From Mycobacterium sp. shizuoka-1 (GTDB taxonomy: Bacteria; Actinomycetota; Actinomycetes; Mycobacteriales; Mycobacteriaceae): a DNA stretch of 64,000 nucleotides. Made by a program: the position numbers and the translations under genes. Under the pieces are notes generated by a model that made no database searches, was not told the DNA's origin, and saw nothing but the letters and a program-made list of their open reading frames with translations. This document shows positions 50,768 to 57,928 of the stretch, piece by piece. The stretch is from the NCBI RefSeq assembly GCF_002723835.1, contig NZ_BEWG01000024.1, positions 22,616 through 86,615 on the forward strand, written 5' to 3'. The number at the start of each line of letters is the position of its first letter. The first letter of the stretch is position 1.

Positions 50768-51711
50768 AGACCAACCGGGTGGCGGCCATCGACTGTGGCA
50801 CGAACTCGATCCGGCTGTTGATCGCCGACATGGTGGCCGGGCGCCTGCACGATGTCCATCGGGAGATGCGCATCGTGCGGCTGGGCCAAGGTGTCGACGC
50901 CACCGGGCAGTTCGCGCCCGACGCGCTGGCCCGGACCCGGGCGGCGCTGGCCGACTATGCCGCGCTGCTGCAGCGTTTCGAGGTGGGCAAGGTCCGCATG
51001 GTGGCGACGTCGGCAACCCGTGACGCGTCCAACCGCGACGTGTTTTTCGCGATGACCGCCGAGGTGCTCGACCCGGCCGTCCCGGGCGCGATCGCCGAGG
51101 TGATCAGCGGCCAGGAGGAGGCCGAGTTGTCGTTCAACGGCGCCGTGGGTGAATTGGACAGTGCCGCAGCCCCGTTCGTGGTCGTCGACCTCGGCGGTGG
51201 CTCGACCGAGGTGGTCGTCGGCGACAGCGGTGGTGTCCAGGCCAGCTTCTCGGCCGATATCGGCTGTGTACGGCTCACCGAGCGTTGTCTGCATTCGGAT
51301 CCGCCAACGGCCGCCGAGGTGGCCGCTGCCCGCGATGTGGTGCGCGAGCGGCTGGGTGAGGCGCTGCGGGTGGTCCCGGTCGACCAGGCCAAGACCTGGG
51401 TGGGGGTGGCGGGGACCTTCACCACGCTGGCCGCACTGGCCGCGGGAATGACCACCTACGATCCCGACGCGATCCACCTGTCCAGGGTGGGTTTCACCGA
51501 TCTGCTCGCCGTCTGCGATCAGCTGGTCGGGATGACCCGCAAGCAGCGCGCCGCGCTCGGGCCCATGCACGAGGGTCGCGTCGACGTCATCGGCGGGGGT
51601 TCGATCGTCGTCGAGGAACTGGCCTACGCGCTCGGACAGCGCGCCGGCATCGACGCGTTGGTGGTCAGCGAGCACGACATCCTGGATGGGATTGCGCTGT
51701 CGATCGCGTGA
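50752..51711 (+). CDS. ppx: Exopolyphosphatase/guanosine pentaphosphate phosphohydrolase family protein
   Basis: A 319-residue Ppx/GppA protein (acetate-kinase/actin-like fold). AAIDCGTNSIRLLI (N-terminal phosphate loop), RMVATSATRDASNRD, the ISGQEEAELSF segment with the catalytic Glu, and VVDLGGGSTEVVVG are all present; it lacks the C-terminal HD domain of longer Ppx2-type proteins. It hydrolyses short-chain polyphosphate and may act on pppGpp. GTG 50752 gives MGINVETNRVAAIDCG, equal in length to the M. tuberculosis protein (319 residues as I recall). Confidence 0.92.
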   Translation: MGINVETNRVAAIDCGTNSIRLLIADMVAGRLHDVHREMRIVRLGQGVDATGQFAPDALARTRAALADYAALLQRFEVGKVRMVATSATRDASNRDVFFAMTAEVLDPAVPGAIAEVISGQEEAELSFNGAVGELDSAAAPFVVVDLGGGSTEVVVGDSGGVQASFSADIGCVRLTERCLHSDPPTAAEVAAARDVVRERLGEALRVVPVDQAKTWVGVAGTFTTLAALAAGMTTYDPDAIHLSRVGFTDLLAVCDQLVGMTRKQRAALGPMHEGRVDVIGGGSIVVEELAYALGQRAGIDALVVSEHDILDGIALSIA

Positions 51712-51717
51712 GCCCGC

Positions 51718-52224
51718 TCAGTCCTCCGGGGGGATCAACGGCTCCCCGTCGGCTCCGGTGGGGATCCGGCTGCCGGCCAGTGTGACACCCAGAAGGACCA
51801 TCACCAGGCCGACCGAGAAGTGCAACCAGTTGTCGGCGTTGTTGAGCGGCAGCACGTTTCGCGGACCGCCCAGGTCGATGAGCAACCCGTACACCCACAG
51901 CCCCAGATAGATCAGGCCGCCGCCGATGAGATAGGCCCGGGCGCGGGCAAAGGTGCTCGCCAGCAGCAGGCCGGTGACCCCGAAAGCCAGATGCCAGAGG
52001 TTGTGCACCACCGAGACCGCGAACATCCCGAACAGTTCGGCCCGGGATTGATGGCCGAACCAGTGCAGCTGGTCGAGGCGGCTGGTCAGCCCGGGGATGA
52101 ACCCGGCGATCGCGACCGCCAGGAACGCCGCGGCCACCAGGACCGCGGCTCCCTGTACCGCCAGCAGGCCAACCTGGGGTCGCCGGAGCCTGCCAGGGTG
52201 GGCAATCTCCATGGGCGCTGGCAT
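51718..52224 (-). CDS. DUF4383-like membrane protein
   Basis: A 168-residue membrane protein with four hydrophobic helices (about residues 20-43, 70-92, 100-118, 130-147) and conserved His residues in VVHNLWHLAFG and NWLHFSVG, the pattern of the DUF4383 family. The family is linked by context to stress and membrane functions but is uncharacterised. I chose ATG 52224 over TTG 52233. It converges on ppx with six bases between stops and lies downstream of the P450/dehydrogenase/micro-protein genes on the same strand. Confidence 0.8.
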   Translation of the reverse strand: MPAPMEIAHPGRLRRPQVGLLAVQGAAVLVAAAFLAVAIAGFIPGLTSRLDQLHWFGHQSRAELFGMFAVSVVHNLWHLAFGVTGLLLASTFARARAYLIGGGLIYLGLWVYGLLIDLGGPRNVLPLNNADNWLHFSVGLVMVLLGVTLAGSRIPTGADGEPLIPPED

Positions 52225-52266
52225 ACCCGTCAATACCGGCGATCAATCCGGCGTGGCGGAGCTCCG

Positions 52267-52377
52267 CTAGATCTTCACCTTGCAGCCGCTACCGATGTTG
52301 TGGCAGTGATGGCCCCCGTCGCAGGCATTGCAGCGACACGAGCAGCCACCGGTGTGTTTGGCGTGGAAAACGGTCAT
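52267..52377 (-). CDS. 36-residue Cys/His-rich micro-protein, metallothionein-like
   Basis: A very short gene: ATG 52377 to TAG 52267, 36 residues. Six Cys (12, 14, 16, 19, 25, 32) and five His (5, 8, 23, 24, 26) with spacing CxCxCxxC and HHCH make metal binding (copper or zinc) very likely. A ribosome site AAGGAG (52387-52392) lies nine bases before the ATG, which argues that it is truly translated; ATG 52386 is an alternative in the same frame but has no spacing to the ribosome site. It is not the known mycobacterial MymT (different length and motif order as I recall). It lies 68 bases after the alcohol dehydrogenase on the same strand and could be its last operon member. Confidence 0.75.
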   Translation of the reverse strand: MTVFHAKHTGGCSCRCNACDGGHHCHNIGSGCKVKI

Positions 52378-52445
52378 GGCAGACATCTCCTTAGCTGTGA
52401 CCCACCTCACAATAGCCATCGGCGGCCCGCAGGTGAAGGGGCTGG

Positions 52446-53552
52446 TCAGAACCGGATCAGCCCACGCAGGTTCACTCCGGCATGCATGTCGGCGTAGCCC
52501 TGATTGATCTCCTCGAGCGAATACTCGCGGGTGACCAGCTCGTCGAGTTTGAGCGCTCCGGCGCGGTGCAGCTCGAGCAGCCGCGGTATGTCGCGGCGGG
52601 GACTCGACGAGCCGAAAAGCGATCCGCGGACCTGCTTTTCGTACAGGGTCAGGTCGAACAAGGACATGTCGACGCTGGTGTCGGTCGGGTGCGGGATCGC
52701 CGTCATGACGACCCGGCCGCGCTTGCCGACCAGGCTCAGGCCCTCGGCCACGTAGCGGCCCTCGGCGATGTCGGTGCTGATCACGCACACATCGGCCATC
52801 GCACCGCGGGTGACCTCGGCGATCAGTGCTTGGGCCTCCTCGACGGTGGCGGCGGTGTGGGTGGCTCCGAACTCACGGGACCGGGTGCGCTTGTACTCGA
52901 CCGGGTCGAGCGCCACGATCGTGCGGGCGCCGGCGATCCGTGCGCCCTGGATCGCGTTGATGCCGATCCCGCCGACCCCCATGACCACCACCACGTCGCC
53001 GTCACGGGTCTCGCCGGTGCGAACGGCGGAGCCGTACCCGGTGGTGACGCCGCAGCCGACCAGCGCGGCGGTGTCCAGCGCGACTGTCGGATCCACCTTG
53101 ACCACCGACGAGGTCGGCACCACGGTGTATTCCGAGAACGTTCCCAGCACGCACATCTGGCCCAGGCCTTGGCCTTTGGCGTGGAAACGGAACGTGCCGT
53201 CCAGCTGTGGGCCGGCGATGATCGCGGCACCCAACACGCACAGGTTGCTCATCCCGCGAGCGCAGGGCTCACAGCGTCCGCAGGCCGGTATGAAGCTGAG
53301 CACCACCGGATCGCCTTCGGCGACATCCGTGACGCCGGGGCCGACCTCGACCACCACCCCGGCCCCCTCATGCCCGCCGACCACCGGCAGCTGCATCGGC
53401 ATGTCGCCGGTGACGAGGTGGTCGTCGGAATGGCACAGCCCGCTGGCGGTCAGCTTGACCAGGACCTCGTCCTGTTTGGGCCCGTCGAGATCGACCTCCT
53501 CGACCTCCCACTTCTGGTGCAGACCCCACAACACTGCGGCCTTTGTCTTCAT
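52446..53552 (-). CDS. NDMA-type zinc alcohol dehydrogenase (second copy)
   Basis: A 368-residue zinc alcohol dehydrogenase. Catalytic zinc Cys in GLCHSDDHL, GGHEGAGVV, structural-zinc Cys cluster CGRCEPCARGMSNLC, and the NAD motif VMGVGGIGINAIQGA. The protein is a relative of the one at 11380 and fits the NDMA-dependent (mycofactocin-linked) group by family knowledge. ATG 53552 lies 21 bases downstream of the P450 gene, so alcohols made by the P450 could be oxidised directly. A Cys-rich micro-protein follows. Substrate unknown. Confidence 0.88.
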   Translation of the reverse strand: MKTKAAVLWGLHQKWEVEEVDLDGPKQDEVLVKLTASGLCHSDDHLVTGDMPMQLPVVGGHEGAGVVVEVGPGVTDVAEGDPVVLSFIPACGRCEPCARGMSNLCVLGAAIIAGPQLDGTFRFHAKGQGLGQMCVLGTFSEYTVVPTSSVVKVDPTVALDTAALVGCGVTTGYGSAVRTGETRDGDVVVVMGVGGIGINAIQGARIAGARTIVALDPVEYKRTRSREFGATHTAATVEEAQALIAEVTRGAMADVCVISTDIAEGRYVAEGLSLVGKRGRVVMTAIPHPTDTSVDMSLFDLTLYEKQVRGSLFGSSSPRRDIPRLLELHRAGALKLDELVTREYSLEEINQGYADMHAGVNLRGLIRF

Positions 53553-53573
53553 CTCTGCTGATCTCCTTGCGGT

Positions 53574-54848
53574 TCAGTGCTTCTCGGGTGTCCAGGTCGC
53601 GGGCAGGCTGTTGATGCCGTTGATGAAGTTGGCGATCTGGAATTCGGGCTGCGGTGCGCAGATGTCCGGGATGCGGGTGTAGACCTCGGTCAGCAACGAG
53701 CGCAGCATGGTCCTGGCCAGTGCCGCACCAAGGCAGAAGTGCGGCCCACCGCCACCGAAGGCGATGTGCGGGTTGGGGTTACGCGTGATGTCGAAGGTGA
53801 ACGGATCGGTGAACACCGTCTCGTCGCGGTTGCCCGAGATGTACCACAACACCACCTTGTCGCCGGCCTTGATCTCCGAGCCGCGCACGGTGACGTCCTG
53901 GGTTGCGGTGCGCCGCATGTGCAGCAACGGCGACGACCACCGCAGCACCTCCTCGACCGCGGTGTCGATCCGCCCGTCGACGTCCTCGATGAGGAGCGCT
54001 TTCTGTTCGGGGAACCGGGAGAACGTGTAGATGGCCTGCGCCGAGGCGTGCCGGGTGGTGTCGTTGGAGGCGACGGCCAGCAGGACGAAGAACGCCTTGA
54101 GCTCCTCGTCGGTCATCTTCTTGCCGTCGAACTCGGCCTGCACCATCCAGGTCAGCAGATCGTCGCCGGGGTTGGTCCGGCGCTGGGGGATGAGCTCGGC
54201 AGCGACCGCGTGCAGGTCCATCACGGCACCCATGAAGAGTTCCAATTCGCCCTGGTCGCCCCGGATCCGCGGGTCCGTCCAGCCCAGCAGGCGCTGGGCG
54301 GCGTCGGTCGCCTTGTCGCAGATCTCGCCGGGCGGCAGGCCGAAGAAGCTTCCGAAGATTCGCGCGGGCAGCTTGACGGAGACCAGTTCGACGAAGTCGC
54401 CCTCGCCGAGGTGGGACATCTCGGTGACCAGATCCCGTGCGTGGCCCCGGATCCAGCCCTCCAGCCTGCGCATGTTCTTCGGCTTGAACGCTTCCATGGT
54501 GATGCCGCGCAACTGGGCGTGCCGGGGGGCGTCCATGGCGATGAAGGACTGGGCGACCTCGATCGCCTCGGGAGCGAAGTCCTCCATCGTGATGCCCGCC
54601 GCCGAGGAGAAGATCTCCGGATGGCGGCTGGCCATCCGGATGTCCTCCTGCGTGGTCAGCGACCAGAAGCCTTTGGTGTTCAATTCCGGGGGCAACAGGT
54701 CGGATTCAGCAGGCCGGCTCCACGGCACCGGGTTCTGTTTGCGCAGCACGGCGAACGCCTGATCGCGCTCGTCGGGGTGCTGGGTCCAGAACGACCGGGC
54801 ACTCAGGTCGATGTCGCCGTGGGTGGGCGCGGTGGTGGGGGCGGTCAT
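53574..54848 (-). CDS. Cytochrome P450
   Basis: A 424-residue soluble P450. Haem-binding loop FGGGGPHFCLGAALAR (Cys ligand), the ExxR pair in EEVLRWSSP, and an I-helix VASNDTTRHA in which Asn-Asp replaces the more usual Gly-x-Asp/Glu pair before the Thr. The protein resembles mycobacterial CYPs acting on sterols or lipids in general layout; no family number is assigned. ATG 54848. It is the first gene of the P450-dehydrogenase unit; a [3Fe-4S]-type ferredoxin gene at 56975 could be its redox partner although it is not directly adjacent. The 127 bases upstream carry no obvious operator. Confidence 0.9.
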   Translation of the reverse strand: MTAPTTAPTHGDIDLSARSFWTQHPDERDQAFAVLRKQNPVPWSRPAESDLLPPELNTKGFWSLTTQEDIRMASRHPEIFSSAAGITMEDFAPEAIEVAQSFIAMDAPRHAQLRGITMEAFKPKNMRRLEGWIRGHARDLVTEMSHLGEGDFVELVSVKLPARIFGSFFGLPPGEICDKATDAAQRLLGWTDPRIRGDQGELELFMGAVMDLHAVAAELIPQRRTNPGDDLLTWMVQAEFDGKKMTDEELKAFFVLLAVASNDTTRHASAQAIYTFSRFPEQKALLIEDVDGRIDTAVEEVLRWSSPLLHMRRTATQDVTVRGSEIKAGDKVVLWYISGNRDETVFTDPFTFDITRNPNPHIAFGGGGPHFCLGAALARTMLRSLLTEVYTRIPDICAPQPEFQIANFINGINSLPATWTPEKH

Positions 54849-54975
54849 CGGCGTCCTCTCGTGGCTGCCGCGCGCTGGTGTGGTTCACGTCACGTCGGCG
54901 TGGACCCATGGTCGCCAGCGGGTCGCCCGGGCGGGACCGGCGCGCGTGCCAATCGGTGGCCTGCGCGGGCCAGCG

Positions 54976-56277
54976 TCAGGTTCCGACCGGCGTCCGCACC
55001 GTCGCGACCAGGCCGCCGCCGTCGCGGGCGGTGAAATCGACGCGGCCGCCCATCGCCTCGACGATCTGCTGCACGATCCACAGGCCGAGCCCGGCGGTGC
55101 CCCGCTGACCGCCGGCGCTGACGTATTTGGCGGTGAGTTCGCCGAGGCTCTCGGTGGGGATGCCCGGCCCGCGGTCGAGCACCGCGATCACCAAATCGTC
55201 ACCGTCGCGGTGGCAGGCCACGTCTACCGGAGCGTCGCGGCCGTGCCGGGAGGCGTTCTCCAGCAGATTGGTCAGCACTCGGCGCAGTCCCTGCGCGTTG
55301 AGTACGACCGCGCCGAGATCCCCGGTCACGCTCAGGCGCAGCCGTGGCGGGGTCAGGCCGACCGCATCGGCGGCTGCGGTGACGATGTCGGCGACGTCGA
55401 CGCGCCGGACCCGGCCCGAGGAGAAGGTGGGCCGTCTGCTCAGGGCGACGTCGGAGAGCGCCTCGATCATGTCGGCGAGATGGTGCACGTGCCGGTCGGC
55501 CAGCCGCAGGCTGGTCTCGCGGTCCGCCGGCGACATCGGCGCTCCGGCGGTCAGGGCGCTCATCAACGCTTCGAGCGAGGCAATCGGGGTGCGGAACTCG
55601 TGCACCAGGACCTGCAGCCCGTCCTGCTGGGACTGATAGGCGCGCAGCAACCGGGCTCGCAGGTCGCGCTCCTCCTCGGCGGCGGCGTGTTCGGCCTCGG
55701 CCTCCACCAGCGCGCGGACCCGCGACCGGTGCTCGCGTTCGGCCAGCGCCGCCAGGCCCGCGGTGATGATCGCGATGCAGACCACGAAGAACGCCCACCA
55801 GCCGGTCTGCACCGCCGGGGCGATGGTGAACGGCGTCGTGGGCGACGTGGTCAGCGCGATCGGGATGAACGCCGCGCTGAACAGCACGGCCGCGGCCAGC
55901 GCCTCGGCGAACGACAGCCGTGCCGCCGAGGCCACGATGACCGCGACCGGTACCGCCACCACCGGGCTGTACGCACCGCCGGTGAGCGCCACCACCGCGA
56001 GGGTGAAGCCGGCATCCAGCATCGTGATCAGCACCGAGTAGCGGGTGCGCCGCACTTCCAACTGGGCGTTGGCCAGCAATATGGCGGCGTACAGCAGTGC
56101 GGCGCCCAGGACCGCGAACGTCGCAGGAGCGTGCTGGCGGGCCCAGGCGGGACCGACGAGCAGGACGACACCGATGGACACCACGATCGCGGTGCGCACC
56201 GCGACCACGATCCGGGCCAGTGCGTAGCCGTCGTCGGTTTCGGTCAGACGATCGAGCGGTCTCACCCGGCTGACCAT
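54976..56277 (-). CDS. Membrane sensor histidine kinase (HisKA type)
   Basis: A 433-residue histidine kinase. Residues about 20-185 form five or six hydrophobic helices with short loops (an intramembrane-sensing layout without a large extracellular domain), followed by a helical linker (RALVEAEAEHAAAEEERDL) and a HisKA H-box with LVHEFRTPIASL. The ATP domain shows NLLENASRHG (N box), DRGPGIP (G1) and TAGLGLWIVQQ (G2). ATG 56277 is 24 bases from the divergent regulator. Pairing an HEFRTP-type kinase with a NarL-type regulator is unusual: NarL partners normally have HisKA_3 kinases. Signal unknown. Confidence 0.85.
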   Translation of the reverse strand: MVSRVRPLDRLTETDDGYALARIVVAVRTAIVVSIGVVLLVGPAWARQHAPATFAVLGAALLYAAILLANAQLEVRRTRYSVLITMLDAGFTLAVVALTGGAYSPVVAVPVAVIVASAARLSFAEALAAAVLFSAAFIPIALTTSPTTPFTIAPAVQTGWWAFFVVCIAIITAGLAALAEREHRSRVRALVEAEAEHAAAEEERDLRARLLRAYQSQQDGLQVLVHEFRTPIASLEALMSALTAGAPMSPADRETSLRLADRHVHHLADMIEALSDVALSRRPTFSSGRVRRVDVADIVTAAADAVGLTPPRLRLSVTGDLGAVVLNAQGLRRVLTNLLENASRHGRDAPVDVACHRDGDDLVIAVLDRGPGIPTESLGELTAKYVSAGGQRGTAGLGLWIVQQIVEAMGGRVDFTARDGGGLVATVRTPVGT

Positions 56278-56301
56278 AAGGTTGGCGCTACCATCGCGGC
56301 A

Positions 56302-56982
56302 ATGAAAGCCGGGGGAGCCAAGATCGTGGTGGTCATCGTCGACGACCACGAGCTGTTCGCCCAGGGGCTGGCCCTGCTGCTCACCCGCGAATGGGGCGAG
56401 TTGTTCACCGTCGGAGGCCAGACGACGTATGTCGAAGAGGCGGCCGATCTGGTCGCCGCGTGTGCGGCCGACGTCGCGATCATCGATCTGACCATGCCGC
56501 CGCTGGGTGGGGTGGCCGCGATCCAGCACGTCAAGGCCCGCCACCCCACGACCCGCATCCTGGCTCTGTCCGGCACCGACGACCGAGGGCTGGCCGAGGA
56601 GGCACTGCGGGCCGGTGCCGACGGGTTTTTGCCCAAGACGGCACGGCCCGAAGCGCTGGCCGGCCCACTGTGGACGATCGCCGAAGGCCTGTGCGTGGTG
56701 GACCGGACGCTGCTCGACGCGCTGCTCAGCAGTACCCGCAGGCCGCCGTCGGCGCTGCTGGCCGGTCTGTCCGACCAGGATCTGCGGCTGTGGACGTTGC
56801 TCGCGACCGGCATGGAGACCACCGACATCGCGGCCCGGATGCTGGTCTCGGAGCGCACCGCCAAGCGGATGGTCGCAGCGCTGCTGCACAAGCTGGGCGT
56901 CACCAACCGGATCGCCGCGGCGGCCATGGCGGGCCGCTACCGCCTACTCGACGACCTTGCTGAGGCCGACCGGCTCAGCTGA
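56302..56982 (+). CDS. NarL/FixJ-type response regulator
   Basis: A 226-residue regulator with a receiver domain (acidic pair in IVDDHELFAQG, phospho-acceptor Asp in IIDLTMPP, LALSGTDD and Lys in FLPKT) and a C-terminal LuxR-type HTH (LSDQDLRLWTLLATGMETTDIA, SERTAKRMVAALLHKLGVTNR). ATG 56302 is chosen because it gives the normal receiver start; the gap to the divergent kinase is 24 bases, which implies shared control. The 3' end overlaps the convergent ferredoxin gene by eight bases. Targets unknown, possibly the neighbouring P450 unit. Confidence 0.88.
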   Translation: MKAGGAKIVVVIVDDHELFAQGLALLLTREWGELFTVGGQTTYVEEAADLVAACAADVAIIDLTMPPLGGVAAIQHVKARHPTTRILALSGTDDRGLAEEALRAGADGFLPKTARPEALAGPLWTIAEGLCVVDRTLLDALLSSTRRPPSALLAGLSDQDLRLWTLLATGMETTDIAARMLVSERTAKRMVAALLHKLGVTNRIAAAAMAGRYRLLDDLAEADRLS

Positions 56983-57166
56983 CCGTGATCGCCAGTGCCG
57001 GACACATCGCGGCGGCCCGGATCGCCCGCTCGCGTTCGGATTCGGGTGGATCGGTGTCGGACACCACCACCTGTGTGGCGCCGTCGGGCAGGTCGAACAG
57101 TTCCGGTGCGGCCATCAGGCACTGCCCGTGGCCCTCACACAGGGCGTAGTCGACGGTGATGTGCAT
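56975..57166 (-). CDS. Small [3Fe-4S]-type ferredoxin with His in the cluster motif
   Basis: A 63-residue ferredoxin. Cluster ligands Cys10, Cys16 (CEGHGQC) and Cys55-Pro; position 13 is His in place of the second Cys of a [4Fe-4S] motif. Mycobacterial ferredoxins with CxxHxxC...CP are known to serve P450s, and a P450 lies two genes away on the same strand (53574). ATG 57166. The 75 bases between it and kdpE show nothing notable. Confidence 0.88.
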   Translation of the reverse strand: MHITVDYALCEGHGQCLMAAPELFDLPDGATQVVVSDTDPPESERERAIRAAAMCPALAITVS

Positions 57167-57241
57167 GGCGCCAGTATTCGCCGCTGTCGCGGCCGTGCGG
57201 CGGGCCGTTCGCGCCAGATGTTGGCCTGCCCGGGCCAGCGC

Positions 57242-57928
57242 TCACTGCTCGAAGCGGTAGCCCATCCCGGCCTCGGTGAGCAGATGACGCGGATGTGAGG
57301 GGTCGTCTTCGAGCTTGCGGCGCAGCTGCGCCAGGTACACCCGCAGATAGTGGGTCTCCTTGGCGTAGGCCGGGCCCCACACCTCTTTGAGCAACTCCTC
57401 GCGGCCCACCAGCTTGCCGCGGTTGCGCACCAGCATCTCGAGCATGCCCCACTCGGTGGGGGTGAGGTGGACCTCGGCGCCGTTCTTGATCACCTTCTTG
57501 GCGGCCAGATCAACGGTGAACGAATCGGTTTCGACCACCGGCTCGTCGGTCTCCGACGCCGCTGCACCGCGGCGCACCGCGGCGCGCAGCCGGGCCAGGA
57601 ATTCGTCCATCCCGAACGGTTTGGTCACGTAGTCGTCGGCGCCCGCGTCGAGTGCGTCGACCTTCTCGGCGGAGTCGGTGCGGGCCGACAACACGATCAC
57701 CGGCGCGGTCAGCCAGCCGCGCAACCCGCCGAGCACCTCGATACCGTCCATGTCGGGCAGCCCGAGGTCGAGCACGATCACGTCAGGCCGGTGTTCGGCG
57801 GCCGCCTTCAACGCTCCTGCTCCGGTCGCGGCGGTGATCACCTCGTAGCCGCGCACGCTCAGATTGATCCGTAACGCCCGCAGGATCTGCGGCTCGTCGT
57901 CGATCACCAGCACCTTGACCTTGCTCAC
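57242..57928 (-). CDS. kdpE: KDP operon response regulator
   Basis: A 228-residue OmpR/PhoB-type regulator. Receiver: VIDDEPQILRAL, phospho-acceptor Asp in VLDLGLPDMDG, LSARTDS, and Lys in VTKPFGMDE; winged-helix output: LTPTEWGMLEMLVRNRGKLV and the HYLRVYLAQLRRKLE recognition helix. It activates kdpFABC when K+ is low or osmotic stress is sensed. GTG 57928 directly abuts the kdpD stop (TGA then GTG), so translation is coupled. The order kdpA-B-C-D-E on the minus strand equals the divergent kdp arrangement of M. tuberculosis condensed into one operon. Confidence 0.93.
   Translation of the reverse strand: MSKVKVLVIDDEPQILRALRINLSVRGYEVITAATGAGALKAAAEHRPDVIVLDLGLPDMDGIEVLGGLRGWLTAPVIVLSARTDSAEKVDALDAGADDYVTKPFGMDEFLARLRAAVRRGAAASETDEPVVETDSFTVDLAAKKVIKNGAEVHLTPTEWGMLEMLVRNRGKLVGREELLKEVWGPAYAKETHYLRVYLAQLRRKLEDDPSHPRHLLTEAGMGYRFEQ

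Noticed and set aside
57167-57241. A small ORF or operator between the ferredoxin and kdpE.
   Set aside because: No ribosome site, dyad or coding pattern is visible in the 75 bases.
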